Part shown: positions 1 to 4,910 of the stretch, piece by piece | Position numbering within the stretch: position 1 is the first letter of the stretch | Layout of the letters: the number at the start of each line of letters is the position of its first letter | Assembly (NCBI GenBank): GCA_024643945.1 | Contig: JAHELX010000457.1 | Location: 1 to 5,398, forward strand | Source of the DNA: Anaerolineales bacterium | Lineage (GTDB): Bacteria > Chloroflexota > Anaerolineae > 4572-78 > NAK82 | Length of the DNA: 5,398 nt | Direction of reading: 5' to 3' | Notes under the pieces: generated by a model | What the model was told of the DNA's origin: nothing | Database searches by the model: none | What the model saw: only the letters and a program-made list of their open reading frames with translations | Program-made: the position numbers and the translations under genes

Positions 1-1
1 T

Positions 2-922
2 GCTGCTTCTCTGTTTTACTTCAGTTCTCTCGAAAAAGCAGCAGAGACCAGCCCTACGCCCACAGCAGCCACAGGTCCGGGCACGCCGGCTGCCGTTGCC
101 GTACCGACTGCCACGCCCACCTCTTTCCAGGTGCTCCCCACCCCCACCCCTGTGCCCCCGCCACCCACTCCGACTCCCATGCCCACTCCCACGCCAGCGC
201 CCACATCGGCGGAAGCAGAAGCAACAGAGGGCGCCACGCCTCCACCTGTTGCCGACATTATGGTCGAGATCCCGGCCGGGTCTTTCACCTTGGGCAGTGA
301 TACGGGCGCTGAGGATGAAGCCCCTGCTCACGAGGTGGACTTGCCGGCCTTCGAAATAGATAAATTCGAGGTAACCAACGCCGATTTCGCCCAGTTCGTG
401 GAGGCTACTGGCTATCAGACAGACGCTGAAAAGGAAGGGCGTACCAAGAACTGGCGCGGCGCAGCCAAGGGCAAGGACAACCACCCGGTGGTGTTTGTCA
501 GTTGGAACGATGCTGTGGCCTATTGCGAGTGGCTTGGCAAGCGGCTGCCCACCGAAGCCGAATGGGAAAAGGCAGCTCGCGGCACAGATGGGCGTACATA
601 TCCCTGGGGGAACGAGTGGGACCCTTCAAAAGCCAATACCAAGGAGGCTGGCCTGCGCGGTACAACGGCTGTCGGCAGTTTTGGGGCCGGCGCCAGCCCG
701 TATGGCGCCGAGGATATGGCCGGCAATGTTTGGGAGTGGACAGCCGATTGGTATGAGCCTTACCCCGGCAGTACCTATAAGTCAGATTATTTCGGGCAAA
801 AGTTCAAGGTACTACGCGGCGGCGCCTGGTTTGAAACGCCCGATTCCGTACGTACCTCTGTCCGCAACGCTAACAGTGAGACAGCAGCTAACGACGACAT
901 CGGCTTTCGCTGCGCGCGCTAG
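2..922 (+). CDS. Exported FGE-sulfatase (SUMF1-like) domain protein with Pro/Thr-rich stalk, 5' partial
   Basis: This is the 3' part of a gene whose start lies before the window. The frame is open from base 2, giving 306 visible residues to the TAG at 920-922. A GTG at 131 could be taken as the start, but the codons before it already encode the same Pro/Thr/Ala-rich composition, so coding clearly continues upstream. Visible residues about 16-80 form a low-complexity stalk, typical of a cell-surface linker. Residues about 85-306 form an FGE-sulfatase domain: IPAGSFTLG at its start, then FEVTNADFAQFV, HPVVFVSWNDAVAYCEWL, RLPTEAEWEKAARG, YPWGNEW, DMAGNVWEWTADWY, VLRGGAW and the closing GFRCAR. 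True FGE enzymes carry two cysteines just after RGG(S/A)(Y/W). Here those positions are Glu (visible 278) and Val (visible 283), so formylglycine synthesis is unlikely. Non-FGE members of the family include EgtB- and PvdO-type proteins. The exact role is unknown. Confidence 0.85.
   Translation, partial: AASLFYFSSLEKAAETSPTPTAATGPGTPAAVAVPTATPTSFQVLPTPTPVPPPPTPTPMPTPTPAPTSAEAEATEGATPPPVADIMVEIPAGSFTLGSDTGAEDEAPAHEVDLPAFEIDKFEVTNADFAQFVEATGYQTDAEKEGRTKNWRGAAKGKDNHPVVFVSWNDAVAYCEWLGKRLPTEAEWEKAARGTDGRTYPWGNEWDPSKANTKEAGLRGTTAVGSFGAGASPYGAEDMAGNVWEWTADWYEPYPGSTYKSDYFGQKFKVLRGGAWFETPDSVRTSVRNANSETAANDDIGFRCAR
134..207 (+). repeat. Low-complexity Pro/Thr-coding tract
   Basis: The tract is C-rich and almost free of other codons: alternating ccc/ccg/cca and acc/act/acg triplets encode PTPTPVPPPPTPTPMPTPTP-like sequence. 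It forms the core of the stalk between the N-terminal (probably membrane or signal) part and the FGE-like domain. Such tracts are prone to length change by slippage. The opposite strand reads as Gly/Val repeats, which are an artefact. Confidence 0.75.
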
Positions 923-1145
923 TGCCCTTTAGGATCCGTAAATAAACAACTTCCTGCCTTTGTGGCGGATTTCGTGGGGAAAACGGTTAGTAGTGCGGGA
1001 ACTTATTCTTTTATGGATCCTTAAAAAAACTAATCTTGACTCTTTTCAGCTACCGGTAGGCCCAAAAAGTCCAGGTCTGTTGTGTGAAAGGGTACTGGCA
1101 ACTGAGGAAAGGAGGGCTACTTACAGGGGAGAAATAGGAAGTGCA

Positions 1146-1163
1146 ACACTTTTTGCCAAGTGT
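1146..1163. promoter_or_regulatory. Small perfect dyad (possible operator or 5'-UTR hairpin)
   Basis: ACACTT at 1146-1151 and AAGTGT at 1158-1163 are perfect inverted arms around a 6-base spacer. The dyad ends 34 bases before the start codon of the binding-protein gene. A sugar-responsive repressor site or a leader hairpin are both possible. A 6-bp dyad can arise by chance, so confidence is low. Confidence 0.25.
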
Positions 1164-1181
1164 GAAGTCCTAAGCTTTAAC

Positions 1182-1190
1182 AAAGGAGGA
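1182..1190 (+). promoter_or_regulatory. Strong ribosome binding site for the LysM-binding-protein gene
   Basis: AAAGGAGGA is a near-perfect anti-16S match 7 bases before the ATG at 1198. It fixes the start and agrees with the signal peptide that begins there. Such a strong site suits the high expression usual for solute-binding proteins. Confidence 0.85.
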
Positions 1191-1197
1191 ATCCGTA

Positions 1198-2430
1198 ATG
1201 AAGAAGCTCTTCAGTTTAGTCATGGTTATTGCCATGCTGGCCACCTTTGTACCACTGGCTTCCGCAGCCCCGCCAGCACAGGAGGCCCAGGAGTACATCA
1301 TCTCCAAGGGCGACTGGCTGTCAAAGATAGCCGAGAAGTACCTGGGGAACGTGATGGCTTACCCGGCCATCGTGGACGCCACCAACAAGAAGCACGCCGA
1401 GGACGCCACCTTCGTAGAGATCACCAACCCGGACCTCATCGAGCCCGGATGGAAGATCTGGATCCCCAGCGCCGAGGAGGCTGCGGCCTTTATGGGGACC
1501 CAAGCGCCGGCTGCTGCCGCAGCGATCAAGGTCGCAGTGATTGGGAAATCGGTGCATCCCTACTGGGCCAACGTGGAAAAGGGCGTGAAGGACGCAGCGG
1601 CCAAGCTGGGTGTGCAGGCTGACTTCTTCGTGCCGACCAAGGAAGACGTGGCGGCCCAGATCAGCACCATGGAAGGCTACATCGCCCAGGGCTATGACGG
1701 CATCGCCGTAGCCCCCTCGGATCCCAAGGCCATGGAGGCCACCATCAAGGCAGCTATGGATGCCGGCATCCCGGTCATCACCCTGGACACCGACGCACCC
1801 GAGAGTGTACGGCTGGCCTACGTGGGTACCAGCAACAAGGCGGCAGGTGTGGTAGCCGGTCAGGAGATGGCCAAGTTGCTGCCTGATGGCGGCAAAGTCG
1901 CCTTCGGCACCGGTTCGTTGACGGCTCTCAACTCCCTGGAGCGGATGGAAGGCTTCCGCGAAGGCATGGGAGCTAAGATCACCGTGATCGAGCCGGTCAA
2001 CAACGACAAGGAAGATTCGGCCACCGCCCTCGAGTTGGCCAATGCCAGCCTGGTCGCCAACCCCGACCTGGCTGGTGCCTTCGGCGTCTACGCCTACAAC
2101 GGCCCGGCCTGGGCCAAGGCGGTCAAGGAGCAGGGCAAGGTCGGCCAGGTCAAGATCGTCTGCTTCGACGCCACCGACGAACACATCGCCTTCCTCCAGG
2201 AAGGGGTCATCGACGTTTTAGTCGCCCAACGCGAGTACTTCCAGGGCTCTAAGAGCGTCGAGTTGCTGACCCTGATGGCGCAGAAGGGCATCGAAGCCGG
2301 CATGGCCGAATACGGCGTGCCTGCCGACAAGATCGTGGACACCGGGGTGGATGTGGTCACCCAGGCCAACCTGGCCGAGTACGACGCCACCCTCACCCAA
2401 CTGGGCATCCCCCACACCTGGACACCGTAA
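1198..2430 (+). CDS. LysM-domain sugar ABC transporter substrate-binding protein (RbsB-like)
   Basis: This 410-residue exported protein should capture a sugar outside the membrane for an ABC importer. Residues 1-23 are a signal peptide (MKK, hydrophobic core, ASA/AP cleavage site). It contains no cysteine, so it is not a lipoprotein. Residues about 32-90 form a LysM domain ([19 protein letters not shown] to [10 protein letters not shown]) of the longer Kbp/YgaU-like kind; LysM binds peptidoglycan or chitin. An Ala/Pro-rich linker (91-109) leads to a type I periplasmic-binding fold (Peripla_BP_4). Aligned by eye to ribose-binding protein, residues at or near sugar contacts are kept: Asp197 (ITLD), Arg249 (LERMEGF), Asn301 (YAYNG), Asp324 (CFDATD) and Gln344 (LVAQ). 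The Arg next to the first Asp in RbsB is Thr198 here, so the sugar may not be ribose. Third codon positions are strongly G/C, consistent with high expression. The ATPase gene follows after 134 bases. The ligand is unknown. Confidence 0.9.
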   Translation: MKKLFSLVMVIAMLATFVPLASAAPPAQEAQEYIISKGDWLSKIAEKYLGNVMAYPAIVDATNKKHAEDATFVEITNPDLIEPGWKIWIPSAEEAAAFMGTQAPAAAAAIKVAVIGKSVHPYWANVEKGVKDAAAKLGVQADFFVPTKEDVAAQISTMEGYIAQGYDGIAVAPSDPKAMEATIKAAMDAGIPVITLDTDAPESVRLAYVGTSNKAAGVVAGQEMAKLLPDGGKVAFGTGSLTALNSLERMEGFREGMGAKITVIEPVNNDKEDSATALELANASLVANPDLAGAFGVYAYNGPAWAKAVKEQGKVGQVKIVCFDATDEHIAFLQEGVIDVLVAQREYFQGSKSVELLTLMAQKGIEAGMAEYGVPADKIVDTGVDVVTQANLAEYDATLTQLGIPHTWTP

Positions 2431-2446
2431 TTTTCGATTTGACGTT

Positions 2447-2478
2447 CCCTGGGTGGGCGGTTGCTCGCCCGCCCAGGG
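2447..2478 (+). promoter_or_regulatory. Intercistronic stem-loop after the binding-protein gene
   Basis: The arms CCCTGGGTGGGCG (2447-2459) and CGCCCGCCCAGGG (2466-2478) pair over 13 bp with one G-U wobble and enclose a 6-base loop. The stem starts 16 bases after the stop codon and is followed by GCCTTCATC, not a T-run. It is therefore not a standard terminator. By analogy with malE-malF-type operons, it probably protects the upstream mRNA end and makes the binding protein more abundant than the ATPase. Partial attenuation is the alternative. Confidence 0.75.
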
Positions 2479-2550
2479 GCCTTCATCAAACCCGTCCCTT
2501 CACCCAGAGGACCCAGGACACCTCGGGCTCGGCAGTGACCAGAAACTTGC

Positions 2551-2557
2551 AGGAGGT
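2551..2557 (+). promoter_or_regulatory. Ribosome binding site that sets the ABC ATPase start
   Basis: AGGAGGT lies 7 bases before the ATG at 2565. The reading frame is open back to a TTG at 2439, but that stretch runs through the stem-loop and encodes residues unlike any ABC ATPase, so 2565 is the start. Confidence 0.85.
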
Positions 2558-2564
2558 AAGGTAT

Positions 2565-3332
2565 ATGAACGTGAAGCCATTGGTAGAGATGAAAGGTATT
2601 CGTAAAAACTTTGGAGCTGTGCAAGCCTTGAAAGGGGTTGACCTTACCCTCCATCATAATGAGGTTCTGGGCCTCGTCGGAGACAACGCGGCCGGGAAAT
2701 CAACGTTGATGAAAGTCTTGAGCGGCGCCTATGTCGCCGACGAAGGAGATATACTCCTTGAAGGGGAAAAAGCATCCATCACCAAGCCGGAGGATTCCAG
2801 GCACCTGGGGATCGAGATGGTCTATCAGGATTTCGCCCTGGCCGGCAACATTGACGTGGCCGGCAACATCTTTCTCGGCAGAGAACGTACTTTAGGCGGG
2901 CTTGGGAAACTGCTGCAAATTCTCAATCGAAGAGGGATGGATCAAGCATCGCGGGAATTACTGGGCAGATTGAAGATCGAAGTCGAGTCAGTGCGGCAGA
3001 AAGTGAATGAGCTCTCCGGCGGGCAGCGCCAGGCCGTCGCCATCGGGCGGGCCACGGCTTTCAACGCCAAGGTTGTCATTATGGATGAGCCGACAGCCAG
3101 CCTGTCGGTGTCAGCTATCGAGAAGGTACTAGAACTCATCAAGCAATTGAAGGAACACCAGGTTTCGGTCATCATCATCAGCCACAGGTTGGAGGACATT
3201 CTTAGCGTCAGCAACCGCGTTATGGTGCTGAGGCTTGGCCGGCGCGTAGGCGACATGCAGAACATGGGGATTACCAAAGATGATCTGGTGGCCTACATGG
3301 TAGGCGCTAGAGATGATTTCCGGGAAAACTGA
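2565..3332 (+). CDS. Single-domain sugar ABC transporter ATP-binding protein (FrcA-like, CUT2 family)
   Basis: This 255-residue cytoplasmic ATPase would energise sugar import with the upstream binding protein. All ABC motifs are visible: Walker [10 protein letters not shown] (39-47), Q-loop Gln88 in VYQDFAL, signature LSGGQ (150-154), Walker B VVIMDEP (170-176) with catalytic Glu175, and the switch His207 in ISHRLE. The Walker A has Ala where most relatives have Gly (GDNGAGKS), which still fits GxxxxGK(S/T). RbsA-type partners of this transporter class carry two ABC domains (about 500 residues). This one has a single domain and ends with [14 protein letters not shown] and DLVAYMVGA, much like FrcA of the fructose system, so it probably works as a homodimer. 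Codon use is less GC-biased than in the binding-protein gene. No permease gene follows; the next features are a MITE-like element and the terminator. Confidence 0.92.
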   Translation: MNVKPLVEMKGIRKNFGAVQALKGVDLTLHHNEVLGLVGDNAAGKSTLMKVLSGAYVADEGDILLEGEKASITKPEDSRHLGIEMVYQDFALAGNIDVAGNIFLGRERTLGGLGKLLQILNRRGMDQASRELLGRLKIEVESVRQKVNELSGGQRQAVAIGRATAFNAKVVIMDEPTASLSVSAIEKVLELIKQLKEHQVSVIIISHRLEDILSVSNRVMVLRLGRRVGDMQNMGITKDDLVAYMVGARDDFREN

Positions 3333-3340
3333 AAATCATT

Positions 3341-3348
3341 CGGATGCC
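3341..3348. repeat. Left target-site duplication of the MITE-like element
   Basis: CGGATGCC immediately precedes the left inverted repeat. It matches CGGATACC on the right side at 7 of 8 positions. Confidence 0.65.
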
Positions 3349-3480
3349 GCAACTACTCAGTCCAGATAACCCTTGCGAAGGTTTGGTGAGAGTTTTCAGA
3401 GATAAAATGCCTTGGCCTATCAAAAACTGCCCTGTTAGCAAGGTTATTCGCAACCTTGGCAAGGGTAGCTGAGTAGTTAC
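3349..3480. mobile_element. 132-bp MITE-like non-autonomous element
   Basis: The terminal inverted repeats are GCAACTACTCAG (3349-3360) and CTGAGTAGTTAC (3469-3480), which match at 11 of 12 positions. A second, inner inverted pair is ACCCTTGCGAAGGTT (3369-3383) and AACCTTGGCAAGGGT (3452-3466), matching at 14 of 15. A 7-bp hairpin, CAAGGTT/AACCTTG (3439-3445 and 3452-3458), overlaps the right inner arm. The element is flanked by 8-base direct repeats differing at one position. It encodes no protein. The GTAA-type right end and 8-bp duplication resemble IS66-family insertions, but that link is inference; the mobilising transposase is not in the window. The element sits 16 bases after the ATPase stop codon. 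Confidence 0.7.
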
Positions 3481-3488
3481 CGGATACC
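3481..3488. repeat. Right target-site duplication of the MITE-like element
   Basis: CGGATACC immediately follows the right inverted repeat and differs from the left copy (CGGATGCC) at a single base. This suggests an insertion old enough to have gained one mutation. Confidence 0.65.
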
Positions 3489-3522
3489 AATAATAGCAAG
3501 CTAAAAAACTCGATCCTTAATT

Positions 3523-3551
3523 CCCTCGGGGAGCGCTCCCAGGGTTTTTTT
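3523..3551 (+). terminator. Rho-independent terminator of the sugar ABC operon
   Basis: CCCT (3523-3526) pairs with AGGG (3541-3544) around the inner palindrome GGGAGCGCTCCC (3529-3540), with a two-base bulge. Seven T's follow directly (3545-3551). It lies 190 bases after the ATPase stop. Removing the 140 bases of the insertion (element plus one duplication) brings it to about 50 bases, a normal distance, so it is probably the original end of the ABC operon. Confidence 0.85.
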
Positions 3552-3578
3552 GTGTGACTTGTCTAACTCTGGTATGAT
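3550..3578 (+). promoter_or_regulatory. Candidate sigma70-type promoter with extended -10
   Basis: TATGAT at 3573-3578 matches TATAAT at 5 of 6 positions and is preceded by TGG, an extended -10 (TGn). A weak -35, TTGTGT at 3550-3555, lies exactly 17 bases upstream and overlaps the last T's of the terminator. Transcription would begin near 3585 and run toward folB, giving a leader of about 410 bases. It may serve the fol operon or the decayed gene just downstream. Confidence 0.5.
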
Positions 3579-3625
3579 GTAGAAAACTGTGAAATAGATG
3601 TGGCGTGCCCTGTATCTCATCGTAA

Positions 3626-3834
3626 GTATTGATTGACGTTCACTTCCCCTTCTCATCGACCCGCGCCCGGCTGGACTACTTCCGCCCCCATCACCTGCTA
3701 GCTGAACTATACCCAGACCCGGGCCTGATTCAATGCATCTTGATGCGCAATACCAGTTACATGTGCCTACAGAGGCCTACGTCACCTTTCCCAAGCTGAA
3801 AGCATTCGCAGATATACTCAAATCACAAGGTTAG
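3626..3834 (+). pseudogene. Possible decayed coding sequence, two overlapping frames, function unknown
   Basis: From 3626 one frame reads without a stop to the TGA ending near 3797 and contains RARLDYFRPHHLLAELYPDP, with mostly G/C third positions as in real genes of this window. A second frame, open from an ATG at 3733 to the TAG at 3832-3834, continues with protein-like sequence: TEAYVTFPKLKAFADILKSQ. The simplest reading is one short gene or gene tail broken by a frameshift between about 3733 and 3775. No ribosome binding site precedes the TTG at 3629. I do not recognise the family. It could also be chance open frame in GC-rich spacer. Confidence 0.3.
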
Positions 3835-3840
3835 GTGTCA

Positions 3841-3858
3841 CTTGGGATACGTCCCAGG
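3841..3858 (+). other. Hairpin with UACG tetraloop in the fol leader
   Basis: CTTGGGA (3841-3847) and TCCCAGG (3852-3858) pair over 7 bp with one G-U, closing on TACG, a member of the stable UNCG tetraloop class. It begins six bases after the end of the decayed coding stretch and has no T-run, so it does not look like a terminator. In an mRNA leader it could be a stability or regulatory element. Confidence 0.35.
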
Positions 3859-3897
3859 AGTATGAAGTGAACAGGTAAGAAACTCGTCGCAGGGGAC

Positions 3898-3924
3898 GTC
3901 ATAATGACAGTTAACAGTCTATGA
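3898..3924 (+). other. Small palindrome and six-codon open frame upstream of folB
   Basis: GTCATAATGAC (3898-3908) is a perfect 11-base palindrome. The ATG inside it (3904) opens a six-codon frame, MTVNSL, ending in TGA at 3922-3924, with a weak purine-rich AGGGGA about eight bases upstream. It could be an operator or a tiny leader peptide. Both readings are weak, and the peptide has no run of a regulatory amino acid. Confidence 0.15.
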
Positions 3925-3983
3925 TCGCCAGAGGGCTTCACGTTGCAGCTCGATGTCGGTTAGTATTATGGCAACTATGCTAT

Positions 3984-3988
3984 GAGGT
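3984..3988 (+). promoter_or_regulatory. Ribosome binding site that sets the folB start
   Basis: GAGGT lies 7 bases before the ATG at 3996. It favours this start over an in-frame ATG at 3921, which would add 25 residues unlike any FolB. Confidence 0.7.
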
Positions 3989-3995
3989 ACCAAAC

Positions 3996-4358
3996 ATGAC
4001 AGATCAGATACATATTAAAGACCTGCTTCTAAGGACCATCGTCGGCATCAACGAAGAAGAACGCCGGGACCGGCAAGACGTGCTGATCAATATGGTGCTG
4101 CATGTGGACACACGCCCGGCCGGCGAATCTGACGATATAGACCAGGCAGTTAATTACCGGACCTTGACTAAACGCGTCATCCAGTTGGTCGAAACTTCGC
4201 AGTTTTACCTGGTGGAGAAACTGGCGGCCGAAATTGCCGCTAGCTGTCTGGACGACCCGCGTGTGGAACGAGTCCACGTCACGGTAGAAAAACCGGGTGC
4301 CCTTCGCTTTGCCCGCTCCGTCGGCGTCACCATCGAGCGAGGCCGGGACAATGTCTGA
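3996..4358 (+). CDS. folB: Dihydroneopterin aldolase
   Basis: FolB converts 7,8-dihydroneopterin to 6-hydroxymethyl-7,8-dihydropterin and glycolaldehyde in the cytoplasm, a step in tetrahydrofolate synthesis. The protein has 120 residues, the usual length for the family, which forms octamers of a tunnelling fold. Visible family marks are GINEEERRDRQDVLINMVL (17-35) with conserved Glu22, Tyr54 in VNYRTLTK, Glu74 in LVEKLAAEIA (the pterin-anchoring glutamate) and the catalytic Lys99 in VEKPGALRFA. The C-terminal SVGVTIER is also typical. The chosen start has a GAGGT ribosome binding site and puts the first strand, IHIKDLLLRTIVGI, right at the N-terminus. It overlaps folK by 8 bases, so the two are probably translationally coupled. 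Confidence 0.95.
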   Translation: MTDQIHIKDLLLRTIVGINEEERRDRQDVLINMVLHVDTRPAGESDDIDQAVNYRTLTKRVIQLVETSQFYLVEKLAAEIAASCLDDPRVERVHVTVEKPGALRFARSVGVTIERGRDNV

Positions 4359-4896
4359 CGCGCTAAAATCCAAACAGACCAACCTTGCGTATCTTTCACT
4401 GGGTTCCAACATCGAACCGGAACGTCACCTGCCGGAAGCTGTGGCCCATCTGGCCCAATATGGGTACGTGCGAGCGGTTTCGGCCGTGTGGGAGACGCGC
4501 CCGGTCGGGTTCAGTGACCAGCCCAATTTTCTGAACGCTGCTCTGTTGCTGGAGACGGATCTGTCGGCGCAGGCATTACGCGAGGAAGCGATTGCGTCCA
4601 TTGAAGCAGCGTTAGGGCGTGTTCGTGCCAAGAATAAGAACGCGCCGCGCACGATTGACATAGACATCATGCTTTTCAATCACGACACTCTGCAGGTGGG
4701 CCGGCGTCGTATCCCGGACCCCGAAGTGCTGGAGCGACCGTTTGTCGCCATTCCACTGGCCGAAATCGCCCCGGATTACATCCATCCACAAACCGGCCAG
4801 ACGTTAAGGGATATCGCCCGGCGATTTGATCCCATGGCAGCCGGCATGCGCCGACGCGACGACGTCGAGCTCCACAACCAACAAACATTAGATTAA
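4351..4896 (+). CDS. folK: 2-amino-4-hydroxy-6-hydroxymethyldihydropteridine pyrophosphokinase (HPPK)
   Basis: FolK transfers pyrophosphate from ATP to 6-hydroxymethyl-dihydropterin, making the substrate of dihydropteroate synthase. The protein has 181 residues. [15 protein letters not shown] (13-27) is the N-terminal pterin and ATP loop. [20 protein letters not shown] (44-63) matches the family's pterin-binding segment. [12 protein letters not shown] (96-107) fits the HPPK signature, with Asp103 and Asp105 as magnesium ligands, and [23 protein letters not shown] follows. The ATG at 4351 overlaps the end of folB by 8 bases. A GTG at 4297 in the same frame lies inside folB and would add residues foreign to the family, so I prefer 4351. 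The last 20 residues (rich in Arg, Asp and Gln) extend past the normal HPPK core and are probably a disordered tail. Confidence 0.95.
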   Translation: MSDALKSKQTNLAYLSLGSNIEPERHLPEAVAHLAQYGYVRAVSAVWETRPVGFSDQPNFLNAALLLETDLSAQALREEAIASIEAALGRVRAKNKNAPRTIDIDIMLFNHDTLQVGRRRIPDPEVLERPFVAIPLAEIAPDYIHPQTGQTLRDIARRFDPMAAGMRRRDDVELHNQQTLD

Positions 4897-4910
4897 CAGG
4901 AGAAATTACG

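Larger units (their letters stand above)
923..1197. other. Intergenic leader upstream of the sugar-binding protein gene
   Basis: This 275-bp stretch lies between the FGE-like gene and the LysM-binding-protein gene. I see no convincing gene in it. It is clearly more AT-rich than its flanks (A-runs near 1023-1029), as expected of a promoter and leader region. TTGACT at 1036-1041 resembles a -35 box, but no TATAAT-like hexamer lies 16-18 bases downstream, so I do not call a promoter. No hairpin followed by a T-run terminates the upstream gene. A GGAAAGGAGGG sequence near 1105-1115 looks like a Shine-Dalgarno but has no start codon at a suitable distance. Confidence 0.6.
3552..3995. other. Long intergenic region between the ABC terminator and folB
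   Basis: About 440 bases lie here without an intact gene. They hold a candidate promoter, a stretch that looks like decayed coding sequence (3626-3834), a hairpin with a UACG loop (3841-3858), a small palindrome (3898-3908) and the folB ribosome binding site. I see no tRNA, no T-tract terminator and nothing matching the known tetrahydrofolate riboswitch folds, although the region precedes folate genes. Confidence 0.5.

Noticed and set aside
16..288. Reverse-strand open frame with Gly/Val repeats
   Set aside because: It is the mirror of the Pro/Thr-coding stalk on the + strand; its repeats come from the low-complexity codons, and no start signal supports it.
960..1622. 220-residue + strand open frame starting in the leader of the binding-protein gene
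   Set aside because: It runs through the strong ribosome binding site and then out of frame inside the LysM-binding-protein gene; it has no start site and no recognisable domain.
1321..2184. 287-residue reverse-strand open frame
   Set aside because: It lies entirely opposite the binding-protein gene, whose G/C-rich third positions open the antisense frame; its composition (Gly, His, Asp, Val, Leu-rich) is typical of such shadows.
2439..2564. N-terminal extension of the ABC ATPase from an upstream TTG
   Set aside because: The added residues are encoded by the stem-loop region and do not resemble any ABC protein; AGGAGGT before 2565 marks the real start.
2094..2657. 187-residue reverse-strand open frame spanning the intercistronic gap
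   Set aside because: It crosses the stem-loop and both ribosome binding sites of the + strand operon and resembles no known family.
3349..3480. CRISPR repeats or a tRNA in the repeat-rich stretch
   Set aside because: There are only two arms in inverted orientation, no regularly spaced direct repeats, and no cloverleaf or CCA-type acceptor stem can be drawn.
3921..3995. Longer FolB starting at ATG 3921
   Set aside because: It would add 25 residues not seen in the FolB family, and the ATG at 3996 has a ribosome binding site at the right distance.
3552..3995. Tetrahydrofolate riboswitch upstream of folB
   Set aside because: I looked for the known multi-stem folds and conserved bases and could not build them; only a simple hairpin is visible.
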